Below are positions 1 through 5,533 of a stretch of DNA of 8,526 bases, one piece after another. Position numbers and translations under genes: made by a program. The stretch comes from Candidatus Latescibacterota bacterium. Its GTDB lineage: Bacteria; Latescibacterota; UBA2968; UBA8231. Where the stretch lies: positions 1 through 8,526 of the forward strand of contig JAJDTN010000056.1 of assembly GCA_022827165.1 (NCBI GenBank). Direction: 5' to 3'. The notes under the pieces are model-generated. The model made no database searches. It was given only the letters and a program-made list of their open reading frames with translations, and was not told the origin of the DNA. The first letter of the stretch is position 1; each line of letters starts with the position of its first letter.

Positions 1-60
1 GGATGGTGATGCTCGCCATGCTCATGCTCCGTGGGTTCGGCTCGAGCCCAAGTTACACGG

Positions 61-77
61 TGATTGCGATGCAATCA
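61..77. repeat. 17-bp perfect dyad downstream of the protease gene
   Basis: The sequence TGATTGC-GAT-GCAATCA is a perfect 7-bp inverted repeat around a 3-bp centre. It starts 13 bp beyond the protease stop codon. In RNA it would form a short, moderately AT-rich hairpin, but no T-tract follows on the minus strand, so it is not a textbook intrinsic terminator. It could be a transcript-end stabiliser, an operator for a gene to the left of the window, or chance. Confidence 0.4.
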
Positions 78-89
78 ATGTGGCCCAAG

Positions 90-3000
90 TCAGCGGATCA
101 GCATGCAGCGCCGGGTCTCGATCAGGTCGGCCGTGGTGAGCCGGTAGAAGTAGAGGCCGCTGGCGACCGGGGCTCCCCGGTCGTCGGTGCCCGTCCAGCG
201 CACCCGGTGCAGGCCCGGGGCGCGCGGCTCGTCGAGGAGCCGGCGGACCCGCTGCCCGAGGAGGTTGTAGATGTCGATGCGCACCCTTCCGGCGGTCCCC
301 AGCCGGAAGGGGATGACCGTGCCGGCGTTGAAGGGATTGGGGTAGCTCCGCATCAGCTCCGTGGTGCGCGGCACAGCGGAATCCAGGGCCACCGACGTGG
401 GCGGGGATTCCATGGAGAACAGGCCGGCGCTCGTGGCCACGTAGAGGGTCGACGGGTCGAGCGGGTCGACGGCCACGTCGTTGATCCACGGGACCCCGGG
501 ATAGCCGGTGTCGAGGGCCCGCCAAGTGGCGCCGCGGTCGGGGCTGTGGTACAGCTCGCGGTCGGCCGCCAGGTAGAGGGAATTGGGTTCCCGCGGGTGG
601 CCGCGGAGGCGAGCCGTCCTCCACGATCCCGACCGGGGCTCCAGGACCCGGCGCCAGGTCCGCCCGGCGTCGGCGGAGACGAAGCACCCCGCGTCCGCCG
701 CTGCGTAGAGGACGCCCGGCTCCTCCGGGTGCCGGGCCAGGTCCAGCCCCGAAGTCCCCGGCTCGAGGCGGCCGATAGCCCTCCACCCCGTGCCCGAGGT
801 GTGTCCCACCCAGACGGAGTCGCCGAAGACGACCGTGAGCGAGTCCCGCGGGCTCAGCAAGGCTCCGCCCGCCAGCCTGTGCGCGCGCTCTCTGCGCGGG
901 AGATCCCGGAAGGGTCCGATCCTCTCCCAGCTCTCGCCGTGGTCCCCGCTTCGCCACACACCGGCGCCGGCCAGGAAGTACTGGCCTTCTCTGCGAGTGT
1001 GGGCGATGTACGTGGCACGGGGAGGGACCCGGGGGTGCCAGTAGTACTCGCTGACGTCAAGGGACTCCCAACTGGCGCCGCCGGTGGTGCTCCGCGTGAA
1101 CGACTGCAGGAAGGAGTAGCCGGTGAACTGGCCGTACCCGGCGATCCCGCCGGCCTCCACGCCGTGGGCCAGGAACAAACCCTCCACCGCGGGATCCTCC
1201 ACGATCACGTCGAAGAGCGGCCAGCCCCTGGACGGGAGACCGGTCCAGCTCCAGGTCGCCCCGTCCTTCCTGTAGATCCCGATGGAGCGCTGGCCGCGCT
1301 CCGCCGACCACGCGGTGGACATGCCGAGGCGCCCTGCATCGTCGAACCACAACGCCCCGGCCATCGCCGGCGCCTCCGCCCGGGCCGGCCCGGACGTCCG
1401 GCCCTGATCCCTGGAGACGAAGATCTCCCTCTGGGTCTGGATGAGGACATCGGATGGATGGGCGGCATCGGCGCTGACGCTCTGGATCCCGACGTACTCC
1501 GTCGGGGTCAGGTCCCAGGAGGCGCCGCCGTCCTCGCTGCGGCGCACGCGGACCGGGCTGTGGGCGTAGATCAGGCCGGGTACCGAGGCGGAGACGGCAA
1601 GCCCCTCTGCGTGGCCGCCGACATCCCCCCGCAGCTCCCAGGTCCGGCCCTCGTCGCGGCTGTGGGAGAGCGTGCCCCCTTCGACGGTGTAGAAGCCACC
1701 CGGGGTCCACGGGTCGGCGGCAAAGGCATCCGGGTAGCCGAAGTCGCCGACGGGGTACGTGCCGGCGTGGCCGACCCGCCAGAGGCTTGAATCACGCTTG
1801 GCGAAGGATGCCCACGCGTAGGTGCGTCCTGGGTCCGCCGGATGGGAAGAGGCCCATACGGCCTCCGGCACGGGGAAGTCCGTCCAGTTCCGTCCGCGGT
1901 TCTCGCTGAGGAAGACCGCCTCCGGCGCCAGGCCGTAGAGCCTGTCCGGGAGATGGGGATCGACGTGGACCGCGTAGACCCCCCCCGGCACCGGGACCGG
2001 GGTCCAGGTGCCGCCGCCGTCACGGGTGATGGAGGCGCCGCCGAAGTGCGGGGACAAGGGGTGCCCGTTCTCGATGACATACGCGATCAGCGGGTCGTCG
2101 GGGTCGCCGTAGATCACGCCGGGGCCGGCGTGCGGGAGCATGAGGGCCGTGGGCCGCCAGGACGCCCCGCGGTCGTCGGAGCGCCAGACCTGGCCGTCCG
2201 TCAGGCCGTACCAAGTCGCGGCCCCCGCGTGGATCCGCCGCATGGCGGCCCGTGTGACCGTATCCGGTCCCGCCGCCCACCAGTCCCCGGCCGGCACCGT
2301 CCCGCCCGGAACCTCACCGGCCGGCGCCTCCCAGGCCGGGACCTCCGACGGCTCGGCGATCCGGATGGACAAGGGCGCGTTCACGCCGAGGTTCCCTTCC
2401 TCGTCCTCGACGGCGACGGTGACGGAGTACGAAGCGACGGGGCCCTTCCACTCGACCTCGTACACGCCGTCCCCCTCGGCCATGGGCACCTCGGCGGCGA
2501 GGCTGGAATCGGGCAGGGAGTGGATCCTGGCCGTCACCCGCGAGATCGGGCTTCCGTCGAGGATCCATCGATTGTGCACCTGCACCCTGATCCCGCCTTG
2601 CACGGGGGATACGCGGGCGCCGGTCACCCGGGGCGGGGTCAGGTCGCGGGACCGGCTGACCCGGAAGGCCGCGGTGTCCGTCCACACCTGGAAGGGGGTG
2701 CCCACCTCCAGCACGAACTCGACCTCTTGCCCGGCGGACTCGGCGAGGGCCAGGAACTCGGGCGAGCGCGAGCTGCGCGCGCCGGAGGCGCCATCGCCGC
2801 CGAACTCGACGGTCCCGGCGGACACCCTTCTCATACCGGCGCTCGCGCTGGTCAGGTACCACCTGAGGCCGGAGAGCAGGGCGGGAGCGGCCGAGGCCAG
2901 CTCCAGCTCGAGGTGGAAGAAGCCGCCCGGGTCGATGCGGCCGGTTCCGCGCGCGTCCCTCAGGCGCCACTGCAGGCCCTCCTGGCGCGCACTGATCAGG

Positions 3001-4766
3001 GGAACCTCGAGGAGGTGGCGACCGATGGTATCGCCGTCGGCCTCGGCGGTCAGGCGCAGCCGCGTCACCCGGGAGGAGGTGAAGTCGGTGGAGACCCGCA
3101 GCCGCGGCGGGTCGCGGACTGCACCCCCGAGAATGTGCTCGTCGGGCGGCATGTCGGGCAGCGGCAGGCGCCCCCCGGTCACCGTCGCCAGGTCGTCCAG
3201 CGGCTGCAGTGTCAGGACCGCCCCACGGGTGGTCCGCCCTCCCCGGTTCACGGGGTCGAATTGCAGCACCCCTTCCTCGCCGGCCACGAGGACACCGTCG
3301 CCGGTCTGGTCGCGCACCTTCACGACCCCGAACTCGATCCGCGGTCCATCGATCTCGACCCGGGCCTCGAGCCCTCTCTCCGTCACCTCGATGCCGGTGA
3401 CGCTGAACGTGCTCCGGCCCTCCCCGTCGGCGGAGCTCGGGTTCGTGTGGGCGGTGAACTGCGTGCGCCCGCCGGGTCCGAAGACGTCGGTGGCGTCGCC
3501 GAGGTTGCCTCCGTGGGCCTCGGCATACGCCTCGTCCCCGGCCCAGAAGTCGAGGTTGTCGCCGCCGTGGAGCGGGTCCGGCGTGCGGCCCATGGGGAAC
3601 CCGCCCTCCTGCCAGCGGCCGTCGGCGCACTCCAGATCGACGACCCAGTGAGACTGGGAGACGTCGCCGGTGCGGTTGCCGGTGACGTGCCAGATGAGCA
3701 GGCCCTCGGCCGGGATCCCCCGGTCGTACCAGGAGGAGCGGGTCCGGTACTCCAGCAGGAAGTACTCCTCCCCGCCGGCGGGGATGCGGACCAGGTCTCC
3801 GGTCCTCGCCACGTCCCGCAGGACGATCCGCTGCGACGGTTGGTCGACCTCGGTGATGGCGGACCATCCGAGGCGGAGACGGCTCCACGCGGAGAAGCCG
3901 ACGGGGCCGTCGCCGCCCCCCCAGCCGAGGGCCCCCCAGCCCATGAGGCCCCAGTTGCCGATGCCCGCCGAATCGTCGGCCGGGTCCCGCGGCTCCTCCC
4001 GGCTGAGATAGGCCACGTTGTAGAGGTCCTTCAGCCCGAAGAGGGTGTGCCCCAGCTCGTGGGCGACGGTGCCCGCCGCCTCCGGGAAGGAGCGGCCCTG
4101 GGCGACCAGGCCGAGGCGATAGGTGATCGGCTTCCCCGCGAGGTCCGGGTCGGTGGTGGCCGCGGGTTCGAGGAGCCCCAGATCGCCGATCCCGGTGGCC
4201 CCCCCGAGGAGGAAATTGCGCGGCAGGGCGGGTGTGAGAAGGACGAGGAGATCGATCTCTCCATCGTCGTCGCCGGAGTCCGGCCGCCCGTCGGGGCCGT
4301 CGCTGTCGAACCGGGCGAGGTCCAGGTCCTCGTCCACCTGGCGCAGGATCTCCCGCACGAAGTCCGCATAGCGGCCGGGTTTCGTGGGACCGGCCGCCGC
4401 GTAGTCGATGGCGTCGCCCGAGGCGAGGTAGCGCCTCGGCGCCACGACGCCGCGGAGGGTCAGGCTGCCGAAGGACATCTCCCGGTAGAAGTGGCTGACG
4501 CTGCCGGGACGGTCCGGGTCGAAGAGGGACTCGGCCCAGGAGGGCACGCCGAGCTGCTGGCCTTTGAAGCCTGCGAAGACCACCAGGGCGGTGACCTGCG
4601 ACAGGGGGGTGGAGGCAGCGGCCCCGGCCGGTCTCGAGGCGGCGGTCGGGGCCTCGCCCCGGGAGGGCGGGGACGCGGCCCCGGCGGTCTGGGTGGAGAC
4701 CGCCAGAAGACCTGCCAGCAGCCAGGGGGATCCCCGGCGCCCCCTGCAGCCGGGGATGTCGCCCAT
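90..4766 (-). CDS. Secreted M6-like metalloprotease with Asp-box (BNR) repeats and C-terminal FlgD-like sorting domain
   Basis: Predicted exported zinc endopeptidase of 1558 residues. I chose the ATG at 4766 because it gives a signal peptide: a basic stretch (CRGRRG, residues 7-12), hydrophobic WLLAGLLAV, then a TAGAA cleavage region near residue 30. A GTG at 4886 would add 40 residues in front of it. Neither start has a good ribosome site. Residues about 60-340 are the peptidase: HELGH at 236-240, a likely third ligand Asp247 in GLKDLYN, and a Met-turn-like GLMGWGALGW at 273-282 followed by FSAWSRLRLGW, as in M6 (immune inhibitor A-like) enzymes. Residues about 480-800 look like beta-sandwich domains. 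A V/P/A/G-rich linker (about 806-830) leads to about ten Asp boxes (for example SDDRGASW, TRDGGGTW, SPDRGATW) between 863 and 1415, consistent with one or two beta-propellers. The C-terminus (about 1474-1558) has YPNPFN, then IDIYNLLGQRV and SGLYFYRL, a FlgD-Ig/type IX-like sorting module. The substrate is unknown. It ends 89 bp from the window edge. Confidence 0.93.
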   Translation of the reverse strand: MGDIPGCRGRRGSPWLLAGLLAVSTQTAGAASPPSRGEAPTAASRPAGAAASTPLSQVTALVVFAGFKGQQLGVPSWAESLFDPDRPGSVSHFYREMSFGSLTLRGVVAPRRYLASGDAIDYAAAGPTKPGRYADFVREILRQVDEDLDLARFDSDGPDGRPDSGDDDGEIDLLVLLTPALPRNFLLGGATGIGDLGLLEPAATTDPDLAGKPITYRLGLVAQGRSFPEAAGTVAHELGHTLFGLKDLYNVAYLSREEPRDPADDSAGIGNWGLMGWGALGWGGGDGPVGFSAWSRLRLGWSAITEVDQPSQRIVLRDVARTGDLVRIPAGGEEYFLLEYRTRSSWYDRGIPAEGLLIWHVTGNRTGDVSQSHWVVDLECADGRWQEGGFPMGRTPDPLHGGDNLDFWAGDEAYAEAHGGNLGDATDVFGPGGRTQFTAHTNPSSADGEGRSTFSVTGIEVTERGLEARVEIDGPRIEFGVVKVRDQTGDGVLVAGEEGVLQFDPVNRGGRTTRGAVLTLQPLDDLATVTGGRLPLPDMPPDEHILGGAVRDPPRLRVSTDFTSSRVTRLRLTAEADGDTIGRHLLEVPLISARQEGLQWRLRDARGTGRIDPGGFFHLELELASAAPALLSGLRWYLTSASAGMRRVSAGTVEFGGDGASGARSSRSPEFLALAESAGQEVEFVLEVGTPFQVWTDTAAFRVSRSRDLTPPRVTGARVSPVQGGIRVQVHNRWILDGSPISRVTARIHSLPDSSLAAEVPMAEGDGVYEVEWKGPVASYSVTVAVEDEEGNLGVNAPLSIRIAEPSEVPAWEAPAGEVPGGTVPAGDWWAAGPDTVTRAAMRRIHAGAATWYGLTDGQVWRSDDRGASWRPTALMLPHAGPGVIYGDPDDPLIAYVIENGHPLSPHFGGASITRDGGGTWTPVPVPGGVYAVHVDPHLPDRLYGLAPEAVFLSENRGRNWTDFPVPEAVWASSHPADPGRTYAWASFAKRDSSLWRVGHAGTYPVGDFGYPDAFAADPWTPGGFYTVEGGTLSHSRDEGRTWELRGDVGGHAEGLAVSASVPGLIYAHSPVRVRRSEDGGASWDLTPTEYVGIQSVSADAAHPSDVLIQTQREIFVSRDQGRTSGPARAEAPAMAGALWFDDAGRLGMSTAWSAERGQRSIGIYRKDGATWSWTGLPSRGWPLFDVIVEDPAVEGLFLAHGVEAGGIAGYGQFTGYSFLQSFTRSTTGGASWESLDVSEYYWHPRVPPRATYIAHTRREGQYFLAGAGVWRSGDHGESWERIGPFRDLPRRERAHRLAGGALLSPRDSLTVVFGDSVWVGHTSGTGWRAIGRLEPGTSGLDLARHPEEPGVLYAAADAGCFVSADAGRTWRRVLEPRSGSWRTARLRGHPREPNSLYLAADRELYHSPDRGATWRALDTGYPGVPWINDVAVDPLDPSTLYVATSAGLFSMESPPTSVALDSAVPRTTELMRSYPNPFNAGTVIPFRLGTAGRVRIDIYNLLGQRVRRLLDEPRAPGLHRVRWTGTDDRGAPVASGLYFYRLTTADLIETRRCMLIR

Positions 4767-4940
4767 GAGGCCCGCTCGGATCAACAGGGTTGCGGTGGGT
4801 GGACCGCCCCCCGCCCAAGGCACGATGGACGGGGAGCGGCCCCGGCCATGCGAGGCCCGGTCGCATGGCGCAGGTCGAAGATCCACCCCAAGGAACCTGC
4901 AAAGGTGGACCTTGACCAGATCCGGCGACCGGGCCGAGAG

Positions 4941-4963
4941 GCGGCGGTCCGGTCAGCCGCCGC
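4941..4963 (-). terminator. GC-rich hairpin just after the minus-strand small peptide gene
   Basis: Arms GCGGCGG (4941-4947) and CCGCCGC (4957-4963) pair perfectly over 7 bp around a 9-nt loop. The hairpin begins 4 nt after the stop codon of the 36-residue peptide. No U-run follows on the minus strand, so it may act as an attenuator or an RNA-stability stem rather than a full terminator. Such dyads also arise by chance in DNA this GC-rich. It matters because it decides whether the peptide transcript continues into the protease gene. Confidence 0.4.
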
Positions 4964-4967
4964 GCTC

Positions 4968-5078
4968 TCAGGCGGCGAGGGAGAGGGTGGCGTAGTGGGC
5001 GAAGGTGGACAGGCCGGCGAAGCACAGACTGATGGCCACGGGAATGGCGATCTCTGCGGTGGTGCGAAGGATCCTCAT
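4968..5078 (-). CDS. Small hydrophobic peptide A (36 residues), sigma-54 promoter
   Basis: Unrecognised 36-residue peptide. The ATG at 5078 is fixed by a strong Shine-Dalgarno site, GAGGAGGA (5083-5090), four bases upstream; longer readings of the frame lack such a site. The product has a basic N-terminus (MRILR), then a single hydrophobic segment from about residue 10 to 27 with Pro13 near its start, one Cys (Cys19), and an uncharged tail ending LSLAA. It is probably a membrane-inserted or exported small protein. It aligns without gaps to the plus-strand peptide at 5395-5514: Glu9/Asp9, Ala11, Pro13, Ala15, Ser17/Thr17, Leu18, Phe20/Tyr20, Ala21 and Ala27 are identical or similar. A sigma-54-type promoter lies at 5126-5141, which predicts a leader of about 36 nt. 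A signalling peptide, small membrane regulator or toxin-like peptide are all possible; nothing in the sequence decides between them. Confidence 0.82.
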   Translation of the reverse strand: MRILRTTAEIAIPVAISLCFAGLSTFAHYATLSLAA

Positions 5079-5082
5079 GTCG

Positions 5083-5090
5083 TCCTCCTC
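5083..5090 (-). promoter_or_regulatory. Shine-Dalgarno site of small peptide A
   Basis: GAGGAGGA read on the minus strand, four bases before the ATG at 5078. It is the best ribosome site in the neighbourhood and decides the start of this short gene. The plus-strand partner gene has the same arrangement (a GGAGGA core, four bases, ATG). Confidence 0.85.
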
Positions 5091-5125
5091 GGGCGAAGGG
5101 TCGTGAAGCTGACGCCCTCCACCTT

Positions 5126-5141
5126 TGCAACCGACGTGCCA
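5126..5141 (-). promoter_or_regulatory. Sigma-54-type -24/-12 promoter for small peptide A
   Basis: Read on the minus strand the site is TGGCACG-TCGG-TTGCA. It matches the sigma-54 consensus TGGCACG-N4-TTGCW at every defined position, with the GG and GC dinucleotides correctly spaced. The predicted transcription start is near 5115, about 36 nt before the ATG and upstream of the ribosome site. The match is seen directly; use by RpoN is inferred. Confidence 0.8.
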
Positions 5142-5173
5142 GGCCCGTTTCTCGGGGTGGCATGCGCCGAGGC

Positions 5174-5193
5174 GGACTTCACTGGTGACCCGT
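5174..5193. promoter_or_regulatory. Second, degenerate copy of the palindromic operator
   Basis: Centred at 5183.5 is TTCAC-TG-GTGA, sharing 12 of 20 positions, including the whole TTCAC-N2-GTGA core, with the perfect palindrome at 5205-5224. The centres are 31 bp apart, about three helical turns, so a protein on both sites would sit on the same face of the DNA. Tandem sites about three turns apart are the classical arrangement for NtrC-type activators. An overlapping alternative dyad, CTGGTG-N10-CACCAG (5182-5203), is also visible. Confidence 0.5.
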
Positions 5194-5204
5194 TTCGCAC
5201 CAGA

Positions 5205-5224
5205 GGTGTTCACACGTGAACACC
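5205..5224. promoter_or_regulatory. Perfect 20-bp palindrome, probable activator (enhancer) site
   Basis: GGTGTTCAC-AC-GTGAACACC has perfect 9-bp arms. Two further base pairs match outside one mismatch (5202-5203 with 5226-5227). It lies between two divergent sigma-54-type promoters, centred about 99 bp upstream of the predicted start of peptide A and about 157 bp upstream of that of peptide B. Both distances suit upstream activating sequences for sigma-54 enhancer-binding proteins. The binding protein is not encoded in the window. A conventional repressor operator is the alternative. Confidence 0.65.
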
Positions 5225-5257
5225 CCTCACGCCCCCGGGCCGGTCGCTGGCCGGCTC

Positions 5258-5277
5258 CGGCCTGCCCTTTCAGGCCG
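5258..5277. repeat. Hairpin-forming dyad in the divergent region
   Basis: CGGCCTG and CAGGCCG form a perfect 7-bp stem around the 6-nt loop CCCTTT. No T-run follows on either strand. It lies between the operator and the plus-strand promoter, upstream of both predicted transcripts, so it is more likely a DNA-level site or a chance GC-rich dyad than a terminator. Confidence 0.3.
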
Positions 5278-5344
5278 CCGGCGTCTGAGGTCGCGGGTCA
5301 GGGCCCCTTGTGCGGGCGAGCAGGATCCTGCCAGCCCCGGCGAC

Positions 5345-5360
5345 TGGCACAGGCCTTGCA
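5345..5360 (+). promoter_or_regulatory. Sigma-54-type -24/-12 promoter for small peptide B
   Basis: The plus-strand site TGGCACA-GGCC-TTGCA matches the sigma-54 consensus except for A instead of G at the seventh position, with GG/GC spacing intact. The predicted transcription start is near 5371, about 24 nt before the ATG and just upstream of the ribosome site. A matching element faces the other way for the partner gene, which makes chance unlikely. Confidence 0.8.
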
Positions 5361-5382
5361 CAGACCTGGACGTCTCGAAGAG

Positions 5383-5390
5383 AAGGAGGA
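5383..5390 (+). promoter_or_regulatory. Shine-Dalgarno site of small peptide B
   Basis: AAGGAGGA ends four bases before the ATG at 5395. This strong site picks that ATG over the longer in-frame reading beginning upstream. Confidence 0.88.
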
Positions 5391-5394
5391 AGGG

Positions 5395-5514
5395 ATGGTA
5401 CGGACGAAGCTGTTGCAGGACTTGGCGCTGCCAGGTGCCGTGACTCTGAGCTATGCCTACGCCGCCGTCATGGCTTTCACGAGGCTCGGACAGGTGCTCG
5501 AGAACCTGGCCTGA
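5395..5514 (+). CDS. Small hydrophobic peptide B (39 residues), sigma-54 promoter
   Basis: Unrecognised 39-residue peptide, the only plausible plus-strand gene in the window. The ATG follows an excellent ribosome site. The N-terminus is basic (MVRTK), followed by a hydrophobic segment from about residue 10 to 28 (LALPGAVTLSYAYAAVMAF) and a more polar tail with Arg30, Gln33, Glu36 and Asn37. One membrane-spanning or membrane-associated helix is likely. It is a paralogue of the minus-strand peptide at 4968-5078: both have Ala11, Pro13, Ala15, Leu18, Ala21 and Ala27, plus conservative changes at 5, 9, 10, 12, 16, 17 and 20. It lacks the partner's cysteine (Ser19 instead of Cys19). It ends 19 bp from the convergent end of the 374-codon gene. 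The function is unknown; the paired regulation suggests it acts with or alternates with its partner. Confidence 0.84.
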   Translation: MVRTKLLQDLALPGAVTLSYAYAAVMAFTRLGQVLENLA

Positions 5515-5516
5515 AC

Positions 5517-5533
5517 GCGCGGCCCCGGCGCCG
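5517..5533. terminator. Possible bidirectional hairpin between convergent genes
   Basis: The 19-bp gap between the stop of peptide B and the stop of the 374-codon gene contains GCGGC-N6-GCCGC, a 5-bp stem. It is well placed for a shared terminator of the two converging genes, but it is short, lacks T-runs and could be chance in GC-rich DNA. Confidence 0.25.

Larger units (their letters stand above)
5079..5394. other. Divergent intergenic regulatory region between the two small peptide genes
   Basis: This 316-bp stretch has no convincing gene. It holds two ribosome sites, two outward-facing sigma-54-type promoters, two palindromes with a TTCAC-N2-GTGA core between those promoters, and a hairpin-forming dyad at 5258-5277. 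I see no good sigma-70 boxes in it. Open frames that cross it (for example from 5216) start on weak codons and are by-products of GC bias. Confidence 0.75.

Noticed and set aside
3..1790. Long plus-strand open frame (about 595 codons) opposite the protease gene
   Set aside because: It is antisense to a well-supported gene, low in complexity (rich in G, A, R, P and V), and lacks a ribosome site and recognisable domains. It reflects the GC-rich third codon positions of the real gene.
3676..3691. Sigma-54-like TGGCACG followed by GGCA on the minus strand inside the protease gene
   Set aside because: The TT before the GC is CG here, and the site encodes part of the WHVTGN segment of the peptidase. 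No small gene or ribosome site follows it.
4767..4886. Forty-residue N-terminal extension of the protease from a GTG at 4886
   Set aside because: It would bury the signal peptide behind a polar, Pro/Gly/Arg-rich leader, and no ribosome site precedes the GTG.
4897..4912. Possible sigma-54 promoter upstream of the protease (AGGTCCACCTTTGCA on the minus strand)
   Set aside because: The GG-to-GC spacing is one base short and the TGGCAC half is poor. Spacing is strict for this factor, so at most it is a decayed site.
2314..5163. Minus-strand open frame of about 949 codons in another frame of the protease
   Set aside because: Extremely Arg- and Pro-rich with no domain features, whereas the overlapping frame has the signal peptide, HELGH and Asp boxes.
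1842..5219. Plus-strand open frame of about 1125 codons crossing the protease gene and the peptide A gene
   Set aside because: It is a mirror frame of the protease with Arg/Gly/Pro/Val/Ala-biased composition and no motif, and it overlaps the promoter region. A shadow of codon bias.
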